Counted from the stretch's first letter, positions 1 to 13,787 are shown. The stretch is 64,000 nt of DNA from Pleurotus djamor (GCA_029747585.1 JAPEVF010000163.1:1-64000); one strand, 5' to 3'. Made by a program: numbers and translations. The notes: a model not told the origin generated them from the sequence alone.

Positions 1-26
1 GTCACCTGCACCCGCACCTCCTGCTA

Positions 27-462
27 GCGGCAACAACGCCGTGGTGTTGATCCTGCCCTCGTTCCCGACCTTGGTTTCCAAGCTGGGTTGAACCCGACTG
101 GTACTGGCGATTGCGACGGTGCTGTCAACGGTCCTGATGGCAAGCCCATTAAGATCCCATGTTCATGCCCTCCCGATCGTCAGACATTCATCAATGTTAG
201 TGTTTCTCGAATACGAGATCGTTGTCGCTTGATACTAATTACCTTTCCGTAGGCGCTCAACGCCAACGTCGCCGCCGGGAAGGCTGTCAACAACCCCAGT
301 GTTGGTGTCACGTTCCCCACCGATAACTCGCAGCGCTCGCAGCTTGATCGAATCCAAGCAGCCGTTGTTACACTGCAGAACTTGAATGGCCCTGGAAAGG
401 GATGCCCACTCGTTGCTACCACTCTCGGTGCTCAGCGAGATAAAATCGCTGCTGGCAACTAA
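27..462 (+). CDS. Small conserved basidiomycete protein, 3' part (5' truncated)
   Basis: The window opens inside a gene. An apparent intron 3' end (TAG at 24-26) precedes an exon reading RQQRRGVDPALVPDLGFQAG, followed by a CDGAVNG segment and a CSCPP motif. A second intron spans 196-252 (GTTAG...GTAG). The last exon encodes ALNANVAAGKAVNNPSVGV and ends at TAA 460-462. The pattern (Cys-containing CSCPP, then an Ala/Asn-rich helix and a GPGKGCP segment) matches, from memory, a family of small and probably secreted basidiomycete proteins of unknown function. Some database copies are misleadingly named after a ribosomal protein. The signal peptide would lie upstream of the window and is not seen. 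Function unknown. Confidence 0.6.
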
Positions 463-747
463 AGCTATCCCGCAGTCGTGCATGATGTTTTCATTTTAAT
501 TTCCACACTTACCTTTGAGAGGGCTTTTCACGAGAAACGAAGTACTAACCATTCAAATATATACCGTTGTATCAAGTAGCATACCCGCATTTCGTCTTGA
601 AAATAGATTGGTGCCTTGAAGGCCATCACATCACAATCGTTTCGAAGTCTCGCGGTGTCGACAAAATGAGGTTGAATTGGAAGCCACGATAAATCCAGCA
701 CGGTAGAACAGCCAATGAGATTCTAATGGATAATGGGAAGAGGAACA

Positions 748-2466
748 CTAGAACTTGTACACCTGATCTTCGGTATATCCTAGCTCTTTCAATACACCGC
801 CCAATTCACCCTGCTTCATCCCGGCCTTTTTCCCTGCGAGAGCAGCGACTTGGCCTGGAGGACCTGTAACGGCGTCGGCGTAAGCATTATTCGAGGGTGG
901 AGCTATTGAGCTCGACTCACCACATACGAAAACCTTGACTTTCTCTCCCAGCGTAGGGGGAGCGACGTATGTTTTCACAGCGTCCTTCCCAATAAACCCT
1001 TTCGCTCCCTGCCAGTTACCCTCTGGCTTATCGAGGAAGTACACCACATCAAACTTATCCGGGAACTGCTTCTTCAACTGATCGAACTCTTCACGAAGGA
1101 GGATATCCTTCTCGGCGATGTTTCCGTAGATGAGTGTGAATTTCGTTTTGTTGGATTTGTCAGCGAGAGCGTGGGTGAGGACTTGGTAAAGAGGAGTGAT
1201 TCCACTGCCTCCTCCGATCAATGCGACTTCGTCGAATTCGTTGACTGCGCAAGCGAAGCAACGGTGAGTATTAGTATTAACACATCTATGACGCAATTAC
1301 TTTTATAGGGCCATTTGGGGATAGGTCCTTTCATTGCGAGCGTATCTCCTTCCTATAGTCCATCAAAGAGATCATCAGCAACAGCATGCCAGGGGAGGGA
1401 TTGAGCGAAGTAACATAGATAGCTAATCGATGAAAAAGACTTGCCTTGAGAGAATGGATATATTTTGACGCGTTTCCGGTATCATACTTCTTGACCAATA
1501 GCGTGAGCTCGCCTTTGAGGTCCGGAGGTGATATCGGGGTGTAGGGTCGGATTATGGGCTTGCCTTTGTCGTTGACAAGGGCATTGGGGTCAGATGATTT
1601 GACGACTAGGCATGATGCGATGGGGAGCAATGACGCTTCATTATTTGGAAGCTCAAACACGAATCTGCAAGCGTTGACGTCAGTTCATGAACAATGCATG
1701 TCCTGATCAAGGAGTGTTAACAACGCCAGGAATCGACGACGTCATGCATACGAGGCGGTGCCTGATGAGCATATCGCATGCTTATCGACGCTCGTACCAA
1801 TCCAATATTTCCCGGTGTTGGCAACGCATTATAGATGCAAGTCCACCGTTTGGTGCGTCTCGGACAGTATGCCGAGATACGTGGGACAACCGTGGTGGTC
1901 GTCTCTGCCAAGGATAGCTGCCACAAGGGCGAAAGGGAAATCCGAAAGAGGTGAAGCGGTGGAAGTATAAATAGTTGGCAAGTCAGACCTCCACTTCAGG
2001 ATTGATCTGGGAAGAAACGTGTCTAAGGTGGGAGTTGAGGAGAGTAAAATGGATTCGGCTGCCAACACCCAATGGCAAGCCTGCGAGCACCGTGGCTTCT
2101 CCAGGAAGACCGTTCCGAAGTACAAGAAAGGCTGACTCACTTGGCCGTGTTGTCGTTATAGGACTCGATCCTTTTCAGTTTGAAGTCCTTGAAATTTTCT
2201 GGGTCCAGCGGGCTCGTTTCTTGTTTGACAACGGCTTGTTTTTCGGCGAAACTGAGGTAATAGTAGCCTCCTGCAGCTGCAGCACCGGCGCCGAGAAGAT
2301 AGAAAGGCAGGTTTGACTGCTTCTTGGGGGCTGCCGAGGTAGCGTAACGGCGAGCCCCGGAGGCCTGTCAGAGTTCGTGTTCCTTTAGCAAACAGAAATA
2401 TTCGGGCCAAGTACACGAGCTCACCACCGAGCGCAATGCAAAAGTTCTGGCTGCGAGCGTCGCCAT
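748..2466 (-). CDS. MCR1: NADH-cytochrome b5 reductase, mitochondrial (Mcr1-like)
   Basis: FAD/NADH enzyme that passes electrons from NADH to cytochrome b5; Mcr1 sits in the mitochondrial outer membrane and intermembrane space. The start at 2466 gives an Arg/Ala-rich presequence (MATLAARTFALRSV), then RRYATSAAPKK and a hydrophobic helix (LPFYLLGAGAAAAGGYYYL). Next come the FAD-binding motif RPYTPIS, a KYIHSL segment, GDTLAMKGP, the NADH-binding segment ALIGGGSGITPLYQV, and VFVCGPPG, formed only after removing an intron near 870-928. The C-terminus EDQVYKF ends at TAG 748-750. Five introns are inferred. Four are short, but the one at 1665-2140 is 476 bp, far longer than its neighbours. The protein is continuous across it (NDNTAK joins FVFELP), so it looks like a true but oversized intron. 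Confidence 0.9.
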
Positions 2467-2830
2467 AGTGGATGGGTGTGAAGGAGGGTTGGTTGACAAA
2501 TGACAAGTCCTGGCCGCCGGAATATCTTAAGCGAGCAATTATAATTTATTGCATCATAAGCAGACTTCAGGGCGCACCTGAAATCAATGCCGTTAAATCA
2601 GATAAAATCCGGAAAATAACTTAAGAGTCGTGTGGGCTGGGGAACGCAGCCACAATGTATTTGAATTCAGAGTGCGGAAGTGCAAGGTGTGAGTGCAAGC
2701 GGAGAAGCGGATGCAAAACCAAATAACAAAGTCGAGTAATTCCAATTTCCTGATCTCTTTACTCCTTTACCATCAACATCCATCTCCACCGCTCCTCGCC
2801 CTTACCTCTCTCCGTCTTGGCTGAAATCTC

Positions 2831-4639
<1,809 letters not shown>

Positions 4640-6243
4640 ACGCGTCGAAGTGTGACATCCTGGACTCTTTGCCCCTGCGGCACGCTCTTTCCCCCCGTCC
4701 AATCAATCTTGCGTGTCGCGTGCGCCACTTCCCTATAGTATCGTGCATATCTCCTCTTGGCTATAACGGACAACCTTTTCATACATTACGAAGAAGCTTC
4801 TAATGTAATTGCCCAGCTCCCAGGTAATACCCCCTTGGGCTTGTTACTCCTACCACTACATCTCTTCACCCCAATCATTCACGCGTTACCTTCCCACTTT
4901 CATCGTTAGTCTCCCTGGTACACGTTGAGTGGCTCATGCGAACTTTTTTCATCACCTACTGCTCTCATTGTTGCCTCGCTTCCCCTTGTTTTCTTTTTCC
5001 TCTCCCTCTCTCTCTCTCTCTCACATAAACGAAGTGTTTCAGTAGTATTGTAGTTACTAGCATCTTCACATCTTTATGTACAATATGTTTCCCTCTTCGT
5101 CTACGCACACGATCGGACGATACAACCAACCTCTTCGCTTGATGAGTTGAGCCCGGTGAAAAGGCTGGTTTCCTGGGATTGACATAGGCCTGTATACCTG
5201 TGAAGTAGCGCACGAGCATTTCAAACCATGAGTCACGGGTCTTTGTCGCTCTCCGCACACAGGTACGTGACGTGGATGACTTCCACGCAGCGNTTTTTTG
5301 CGGTTTTCGACGATGAGGAACGCATGTCTGTACTCTTTCTCGTCGTCTGAGGCGCCGCGTGCTTCTGACCTTTGTTCACGTCCTATTTGTGCGCCAGCCA
5401 CTTGTATAGATCCTAGGTGTGTGCCGCCACGCTGCGAAGCAATGTTAAAAATTGACCTTGCAAGCCGACGAATCAAGTGACGTACACAATCGTAGTAAGT
5501 ATACAAGAACGGGCCCTTGCAGAACAAAATATCGCGTTTTCCAGCCCCCGAAGTTCTTGCCACGTTTGCGTCAGATATCCTTCCTTGTGGCCAGCTTGAA
5601 GTACGGGTTTGTTGGCATCGCGGACAATATCAGTCGTAAACAACGCTCTGACCTCGTCCACGCATCCTTTTCCTTTTTTCTGCTCTTGTCATTTTCCCTG
5701 TCCCATTGTGATCCCTGCTTTTCCTACGTGAAGCTTAAGACCTCTTATCCGCGCTCATTTGGCTGCACGAACGAAGAGGAAACAGTGACAGTCGTGTATG
5801 GAAGATCATTAGGGAGGAGGGGTAAGGCTCTGAACTTATTCTCTCCGTTTGTCGAGCTTTGAGAATGATCAAGATGGAGGGATTTGGAGGCTGGAGAGGC
5901 GGAGGGACCGGCCAGTCCGGGATGGGGCGACAGCATGGTTGGTTGGGGCGGGTGAATGGAGAGAGCAGGTATCATTCGTAGGAGGGGGGACTTGACCAAG
6001 TAATCTCTGTCAGGCTCATCTTCCGACTAGAATTGAAATATTGAAAGTTTACTGGGGTTGCGGGGATTTGTTGCGACGTAACGTTGGTTCGGGGCATACT
6101 GGGTGCTAAGTAGCGACGAGTATCAAATGGGGCGTACTAGCAGAGAAGGATGGACGATCGAGCGCTCAAGCTCGTTTCCGTCCTACCTTCTACAAATATT
6201 CTGTGATCTACGTAGTACGCTCACCGAAAACCTACGTCCTACG
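4640..6243. other. Intergenic stretch between HOG1 and the methyltransferase
   Basis: About 1.6 kb with no ORF that resembles a known protein or has convincing splice structure. It should hold the HOG1 3' UTR and the methyltransferase promoter. It contains a short CT dinucleotide run near 5001-5022 and an ambiguous base beside a T homopolymer at 5293. Short ORFs on both strands (for example minus 5745-5999) have no recognisable motif. Confidence 0.5.
5001..5022. repeat. CT dinucleotide microsatellite
   Basis: An imperfect then perfect run of CT dinucleotides in the HOG1 downstream region. It is a simple repeat with no visible function. Confidence 0.8.
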
Positions 6244-9200
6244 ATGTCTCGGAGAAATAGACCCTCCGCATTCGAGATCACCTATGGTGAAAGGTTGCCA
6301 GATCGTCCGCCGCCGGGAGCATCCACGCTGAAACGCGCGTCGTCGTCGGGGGAACCACACACTGCTTCGAGCTCAGTGGTGAGTAGCTGCGTTGTCACAT
6401 CCGCGACGCGTTGATTCATCCGTTCTGTTAGCCATCAAAGCGGCGACGCGTCGACTTACCAGGTATGGTTATCTCGTCCCTGTTCTGCCGTCTTCAACTC
6501 ATGTCGCAAACTTTAGAACCTTTGCCATACCAACCACCCTCGAATGTCATAGCAGTCCAGGAGACGGCGGACTTGCTTGTCGAGGGCGAGGACGAATCTG
6601 AGGCTCCCGATCCCAACAGCAAGCCCGTCCGGATCCTCACCGATTTTGCTATCTTCGACCCCAAGCACGGTTCGGAAATGATTTCTCTTGAAGTTTTGGA
6701 GGATCCGGACGGCCTCGATCGTGATTTCGTGGCGGCTGGTCGCGTAGCGGCATATATGGCAGAGGGTGACGATGATGAGGAAGAGGATGAGGATCTTGCC
6801 AGTGAGGGTACTGATAGCAGACACGAGGATTCGAGGAATCTACCCTTTGTAAGACTTGGCTCCATCTTTTGTACGTCCATCGACTGTCAAGATCCCAATG
6901 AGTAAGTGGTCGTCACTATGTCCCTTGATAATCTCACTCACCTCTTCCCTTAGTCCTGTCTGGATCGAGACAGAATTCGCGTGGTACATTCTACGAACAC
7001 CCTCGGAGCGGTACTACCAGTTCTTCCGACATTTCTACCTTCCTCGGAGGATGACCCAGTTGATCATTGCTACTCTCACTCAGTCAAATACAAATATTTC
7101 CTCCATCGAGGATCTTCTGCATTGGCTCACGGCTACCCATACAATCCTTGGGCGGTCCATATCCGTAGAGGATATATGGTGCTCAGTAGGTATCTTCCCT
7201 CCCTACTATGTCAGCTGCTGATCCTTGATTGCAGGTTGATACTCTGGCTGAAACCCTTTCAGCTTCTGCCCCACTTCGGAAACATGGTCTCATCAAATAC
7301 CTACTCCAGGATTCACATCCCTCTCGGAAGCCATCCTCTTCCTCCACCGCTCGATGGCACGGTCACCCCCCAGCCTCACTCCGATCTCGAGCGCTTCTAC
7401 GAAATCTCGACTACTTTGTTCTCCAACCTGAAAATCAAACAACTACCCACGTCACTCCCTTGATCGCCAAGCTAGCTGGTTCCCACTTTGGTGAACAGCT
7501 TATTGTTGTTGGCCCCCAGCTCCCTCCTNCCCCAGCACAAGTCCACCTCTCACAAGCGCAGGCTTCATAAATTTGTCTCTGCTGCTTTGGCCTTCAAAAC
7601 TGCTGCCAATTCCTTTGCTAGAGCAATAAAACCTATGAGGAGGATTGGAGATAGGGCCAGTCCTTACTATGAACAGGTGGTGGTGGGAGATACAACATTC
7701 TCTGTGAGTACTCTTTGTTTTCTCTGGATTATTCCTCTCTAAATTATTTGTCTAACAGGTTGGTGATGTGACTGTGATTATCCCAGACCTTAACAAGGCA
7801 TCCAGCCGCATCATAAATGTTCAGAAGCTGCCTGGAAGCCTTGATAACATCATTCCGGATGCAGATTTGCACACCTACTTTTGGTTTGCATGTTTCTGCT
7901 GTTTTTAGAGCAATCACTAATTGATCCTGCCATGTAGGTTTGCTAAGATCATCTCCATCCATGGTGGGGATGCCCAAGCCCATGTACAGTGGTTTGAGCA
8001 TGGCTCATTCACTGCATTGCAAGAATTTGCTAATCCACAACAACTCTACCTGAATATGTTGTGTGATTCCATTCCACTTAGAAGTCTTTTGGGTGTGGTG
8101 AAGGTTCACTTCAAACCTGAGAACCCTAGCACCATCCCAAGTGATGAATACTTCTGCTGGTATGTTTCAATTTCATGTGAGTCAGTTAAATGACTGAAAC
8201 CCTTTTAGCTCCACCTATAGCCATAGCCTTGCTTGTGTCAAGGATCTTCCTGAGTCCTGGAACTCTCCTTTGGTCACTCTATCTCTTCCTCCTGACAACT
8301 GCCCAGTTTGCCATATCCAAGAAGAGGCCATGGATCAATCTATCAGATCCCTGAGTAATCCAGCAGGGTTTTCCTTCTCTGGACACTCATATCACTGCTT
8401 TGACCATGTTTTGATTCACTCTGAATCAGGGCCTCTGGCAGAGATTGGGCAGATTGTGGGTGGCCTGGACTTTGGTCCAGCAGCTGAATCTCTGTCAGCT
8501 GACTCACTCATCACTGTTCAAGTGATTGGGAGAATGTCTGTGGCTATTCCCCTGCTACCTGATGTTCCAGCTGATGTGGTAAGGGATGAGGTAAGTGACT
8601 ATCTTATTTACTTGGCTTGCTTTCACATATTGATATTTGTCTATAGCAAGAGGTCTATATCACCAAGGAGAAGAAGAAGATAGCAATTGGCAGGATTCTT
8701 CAGCCTTGCTTGATTCTCCCATATTCAACACTGGGCCGTTTCAAGCATACTCTTGGCATGTTCCCTTCTTCCTTCTACTTTAGATTTCAATCTTCTTCTC
8801 TCACTCTAAAATCTTGGAGGAATTTCAAGCCCTACAACTCTGAGCAGCATTACATCTGCAAAGATTGTACCTCAAGGGTTATTCCTCTGGATTCTGAGGG
8901 GGAAAGGCAAGACCTTGTAGAGAACTTTATAGCCTTAAAAAGGCAGAGCCTCAGGGCCTTGGATCTTTTCTCAGGCTGTGGGGCATTCAGCCTGGGAATG
9001 GCCAAAGGTTCAGAGCTCATCAAAGTGGCATATGCCATTGAAATCTCTCCCAGTGCTGCCCAATCTTTCATGCAAGTGTTTCTTTCTTAGCTCCATGCAT
9101 TGGTACTAATAATTGAGATTAGTAACAACTCTCCTGCTCCAATTCAGATGTACAACAATTGTGCAAACATTGTTCTACGTCATTTCATCAAGGAGGCTCA

Positions 9201-10831
9201 ACTCCAAGGCCATGACAGCATTCCACCTACCCAACTTTATAATGATGGAATCATGCCTCCTCCTCTTAAACCTGGTGATGTTGACATGATGATGATTGGC
9301 TTTCCCTGGTATTTCCCAGCTTTTAGCCTCTTTTCCAACACTGATCTTGCTTGTAGTCAATCCCATTCTGGCCTTAACAAGTATAAAAAGGCCAATGATG
9401 CTAAAAGCAATCTGATGCTGACAGCCCTGTCATATGTTGACTTTCTCAGACCCAAATTTCTCTATTTTGAGAATGTCAGGGGATTTCTGCAGTTCAATAC
9501 TGGCTCCAGGCAAGCTGGCCTGAATCGTGTTGAAGGGGGTATTGATATGGGTGGACTTAAGTTCTTGATGAGAGCTTTGGATGAACTTGGGTATGTTCTC
9601 TCTCTCTTTTGCTATTCTTTTTATTTAACATTTATCCCATTTTCTTTAAGATATCAATATCATTTTGCACTTCTCCAAGCTGCACATTATGGTACCCCTC
9701 AAAGACGTGTCCGATTTTTCCTTGTGGCCTCTCAACAGGGGTTGCCTCTCCCAGCATTTCCTCAACCTTCTTACTTTTCCCAAGTTGTGGACTCCTTGTC
9801 CATTCAACTTCCCATTGGAGCAAGTATTACTCCTGTGGCTCAGAAGGAGGGTGCTTTTCCCCACTCTTTTGTATCTATTGAAGATGCAATTGGAGACCTT
9901 CCCCGATTTGATTGGTATGCTCATTTATTGCATTCAAATATTGATCTTATGCTTTCTACAGGCGGCTATCCACATCACATCCTGGTCCCTCACTTTGGCC
10001 ATCTTACCTTTGTGAAAAGGATAAGCCATGGTGTGGTATCAGTGGATCTCAGTTTCACTATCATACTTCTGCAAAAACAGCCTATCAACTACACTCAAGA
10101 GAGAAAGGTACTACTGATATTCAGCAGTACACCAAGGTTTTTCTTCCAGATACTGTGAAACGGTGAGTAGTCTTTAGCTTTAATGTTTCACCTAGCTAAT
10201 ATATTTGTAGGGTTATGCATATTTCTATAAAAGCAAATTCTGATCATCGGAGCAAGTTCCCTTTAGATTTGAACCTCCTTAATCTAACCTTTCTCATAGC
10301 TCTATCTGCTAATCTTCAAGAAATCCATCTATCAAATCCTGCCTTTGCTGCTGCTACAAGGGGGCATCTTGGTGGTAGGTATATTTCAATTACATCTCTT
10401 AGATGTTGCTCTAAAACTTTCATAGGTGCATATTCCAGATTAGACAAGGATCAGCTGTTTCACACAACTGTTACAAATGTGAATCCAACTGCCAAGCAGA
10501 GCCATATCCTCAATCCTTGGGTATGCCTTACACTTAGACTGAGATGCCTTGGTACTTACCTTCCTTGATTTTAGTGCAAGCGAATTGTAACTGTCAGGGA
10601 GTTGGCAAGATCACAGGGTTTTCCGGACAGCTTTGTCTTCCATGCAAAAGATGACAGCCTTGTCACAGTAAGTCAGAAGTTAGACCCAGAAGTCTAACCC
10701 ATACAAACTTGCACTCCTTGTAGATGCATCGCCAAATTGGAAATGCTGTCCCTTGGCCTGTCTCAGCTGCACTTGGAAGGGAGCTTACCATGGCTTTGTA
10801 TAAGGAGTGGTTAGACCAGCAAAGACAATAG
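6244..10831 (+). CDS. DNMT1-type DNA (cytosine-5) methyltransferase
   Basis: Maintenance-type cytosine methyltransferase, nuclear, using S-adenosylmethionine. The start at 6244 (MSRRNRPSAFEITYGERLPD) is followed after an intron by a basic PSKRRRVD patch and then a replication-foci targeting region (KPVRILTDFAIFDPKHG ... FAWYILRTPSERYYQFFRHF). Next come a BAH domain (VGDVTVIIPD ... WFEHGSF), a Cys pair (CPVCH), and a second BAH-like region. The catalytic domain holds motif I (DLFSGCGAFSLG), motif IV (GFPCQ, with the Cys codon split TG|T by an intron starting near 9310), motif VI (FENVRG), motif VIII (HYGTPQRRVRFF), motif IX (RELARSQGFPD) and motif X (QIGNAVPWP). The stop is TAG 10829-10831. 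All key catalytic motifs are intact. The N at 7529 looks like a spurious insertion: dropping it joins the two frames. DNA from about 7480 onward is CpG-depleted, unlike the 5' third. Confidence 0.93.
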
Positions 10832-10967
10832 AGATGTCATACATATTTAAAAAGTATTATACTACTTATATGCTTGCCATGCATGAGGAAGGGAGTCAAA
10901 CATGATCAAAGATAACGATGGTAATTAGTACAGTACAAACAAATGAGGTTAAAAGATGGTCAGAGAC

Positions 10968-13201
10968 TCAGCGCCGCTTTGAGCCTCTGACATCATCAGC
11001 ACCAGGAGAACCACGTCTTTTACTACTAGGTTTGTTGAGTTGATTGAAACAGAAGGCAGATACAAGGAGGGACTCACCGGCTAGAGCTTCTCTCTTCAGG
11101 TTCACCACTCGGCGTTCTGTGACCACCATCTTTTGTGCCCCCGTAATCAAGGCCATCAACAGCCGCAGCATTCCCATCTCGATCCTTGTATTTATTTTGG
11201 TTGCGCGGACCAGTCGGAACGCCAGGAGGTAAAGGGCTAGCGGGTCGCACAGGCGCGGGAGGACCTAACAAAGCAGGCACGGCCGTCAGCGACGTCGACA
11301 ACTTGACTAGGAAGAACGCGAAAGCTTTACCCTCGCCATACATCCCACGGCCGCGACCGCGAGGCGCATATCCACGGCCACGTATTGGTTGTCCTCGCGC
11401 ACGATAAGGAAACCCACCGCCTCGACCACCTTGTGGCATAACGGGTTGCACGGGTTGGACTGGGGGTTGAGCTTCGATAGTCTGGAACATCTGGCCTTGA
11501 TCCTGTCCGTCCATACCATACGGCTGCGTCGTCAAACGTTAATGAGCGGGAGCGACAGGATATCAAACGATGGGGGAAGTAACAAACCTGCATACCACCG
11601 CCGAAGTCTCCTCCCATCATGTTCGGTACAGGTCCGTTAGGGAAGCCTTCGTTACCCATCATCTGGTTACCCATCCCTGGAACACTGACTCCTACGCTGC
11701 TGCCTTGGTCGGCGCCAGCGTTTTGCGCCGCTTGACCAGGTCCACCACCCTCAGCCATCATACCGCTCATTTGAGTTCCATCCATCATCGGCCCTCCACC
11801 TTGCATTTGCATCCCCATGTCTCCGTTCATCCCCATCGCCATAGGGTTCATCATCGCCATGTCCATCATTGGGTTCATACCACCCATCATGTTAGCGTTA
11901 GGACCTCCGTTGTTCATGAGCGTCGTCGCACCAGTCATCACCATTTGTCGAACTTCTGGGGGGAGAGCAGTGAGCTGGTCTTCGGGCATACCAGCGAAGT
12001 TCTGCGCAAGATATCCATTAACTTATGACGCTGATAGTTTGTCTGAATTGGACGTACCACCACGTTTTGTTTCAGGATATTCCCTAACTCGCCCAGGTCG
12101 CGTCGACGATAGCAATACGCTTCCCAAGAAATTTCGTCGAAGCCGTAGTTGAACCAGTCACTGATATCGGAGCCCGGCCTTCGCCATGGTTTATCAGCGA
12201 GCGAACTCAAGTCCACATCGAGGATGGAACGACCGTCGAAGACTCCCGGAATGTCTGGATTGATATCAGGATGTGACGGAGGCGCGGTGGCGGCAGGTAG
12301 GTTCGAGGGGTCTGGACCGTCGTCGGTGGGAGCAGGTTTCGTTGTCGATTGTTGGGATGGTAGAGACGTAGAGCTAGTTTGCGGTGCTTGGGAAGGTTGG
12401 GGAGCAGAGAGTGGAGTTCCACGGGGTTGGGGTTGGGTTGGTTTTGCTGGCTCGCCTCGAGCGATGGGGGTGTATTCCGTCGTGAGAGATGGCTGGGAAG
12501 ACTTCGGCGCAGCAGGACGACTCGACGTCCGTGTTTGGTTTCTTGAATAACGACGAAGGTGTAAGCGTGGAACAAGGGGAAGTTAGAGGTTGCCTCACCG
12601 GAGGTCCAAAGAACGGGAATGGGGTTCCATGATAATTTCGATATCCTGTATAGCGTGAGTTCAGCCTATGGGGTCGAGCGATGAGTACATACGTCTTCGC
12701 TCTCCTCGTCAGCCTCTGCCGACTCCGATTCTTCTTCCTCAGGTGCATCGGCCTTGCCCTCGCCATAAAGATCCTCTTCATTGTCGCCCCCAGCTTTGGG
12801 GTCAGAAACAATGCCATTGGAAGACCCGGTCTTGGCCGTTGGGATTCTGTGAAAGCACGCACATATTAAACCAGGTTGATATAGCGAGTAGAGTAGGAAG
12901 AAACGTGCGAGGAGAAGCACGGATAATTGCAGAGAACTCACGGTTGGGGGACTGAACGTTACAGATGATATGATTCGCGAATCAAGAATGCATGATATTT
13001 GATTGAAGGTTTAGAGAGATATACAAAGTAGGAAGGGTCATGGACTGCCGACAGAGAGCTATGGTCCGACACTCTTACCAGCTGAAGTTGGCGTTTTTGG
13101 CTCCGGTGCTGAAGTGCCACCGTAGAGATCGTCGTCGTCATCCCTGCGACGCAATATGAGTACGAATATCAAGAGAAACTACTGATAACAAGAGCTTACA
13201 T
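10968..13201 (-). CDS. FIP1: Pre-mRNA polyadenylation factor FIP1
   Basis: Subunit of the cleavage and polyadenylation factor that tethers poly(A) polymerase in the nucleus. An acidic N-terminus (MDDDDDLYGG, then EEDLYGEGKA and a Glu/Ser/Asp stretch) precedes the Fip1 core motif DISDWFNYGFDEISWEAYC and YRRRDLGELG. A Met/Gly-rich low-complexity region (many NMMGG/MNPM repeats) follows, then an Arg-Gly-rich segment (RGQPIRGRGYAPRGRGRG) and a basic end GSKRR at TGA 10968-10970. Several short introns interrupt it. The initiator appears split: exon 1 contributes AT at 13200-13201, then a GT-AG intron (13144-13199), then G, giving ATG-GAT-GAC. It lies head to head with the DPH4 gene, so the two probably share a promoter of at most about 100 bp. 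Confidence 0.85.
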
Positions 13202-13311
13202 GGTGCGCGGGTCGGAGGAGTTGGTAGTACGAGGAGGAAAGTCAGACGCGACGTGACAGTCACAGAGTCACACTGATCTACTTCTTAACTTTGGTCGAAC
13301 TGGCAAAATCC

Positions 13312-13771
13312 TCAGACAGCGCCGATTACTACGAACTACTCTCTATACGCAATGATGCCGGACTGACAGAGATNAAAAATGGCCTATCGTCACGCACTCC
13401 TCTCCTCGCATCCGGATAAAAATGTCAAGATTCCCAACGACAAACGGCCCGTGGACATGAATTTGATCAAGGAGGCCTATGAAGTTCTGTCTACGGATGC
13501 TCGCCGTAAAGAGTACGATGCTGTGCTGAGCGAGAGGAAACTTCGGGACCAAGGGCGCGCGGGACCAAGACCAGCCCAAGTCGTCTCGTTGGAGGAGTTT
13601 GATGAAATCGCCGCTCTCGAGGGGGAAGCATCATCGTGGCGGTATGGGTGTCGATGTGGTGGCGAATACACGATAACAGTACAAACGATGGAAGAAGGAG
13701 AGCATCTTGTCGGATGCAGTAGCTGTTCGGAAGTGGTTTGGGTTGGCTACGAGTTGGTGGAAGAAGACTGA
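13312..13771 (+). CDS. DPH4: Diphthamide biosynthesis J-protein DPH4 (Jjj3-like), 5' end unresolved
   Basis: J-domain co-chaperone and electron carrier for diphthamide modification of elongation factor 2. The first conserved residues are SADYYELLSIRNDAGLTEI, followed by KMAYRHALLSSHPDKN, which contains the J-domain HPD tripeptide, then IKEAYEVLSTDARRKEYD. The C-terminus is a DPH-type CSL zinc finger (YGCRCGGEYTI ... VGCSSCSEVVWVGYEL) ending at TGA 13769-13771. The N at 13374 sits before a run of A and breaks the frame; omitting it restores the J domain. No in-frame ATG is found between a TAG at 13225 and the J domain, so the true start lies in a short upstream exon that I cannot place. It converges with the next gene, leaving only 16 bp between stop codons. 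Confidence 0.82.
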
Positions 13772-13787
13772 AACACGCTCACAAGTA

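Noticed and set aside
1687..2316. Plus-strand ORFs (76 and 113 codons) over the cytochrome b5 reductase gene
   Set aside because: No recognisable motifs or splice logic, and they overlap conserved minus-strand exons or the long intron. Mentioned only as a possible nested transcript.
6244..10831. Methyltransferase as a RIP-inactivated pseudogene
   Set aside because: CpG depletion is strong, but all catalytic motifs are intact after splicing and no stops were created in coding exons.
10968..13201. His/Ser-rich plus-strand ORF of 152 codons opposite FIP1
   Set aside because: Its low-complexity content is the complement of the Met/Gly-rich FIP1 repeat region.
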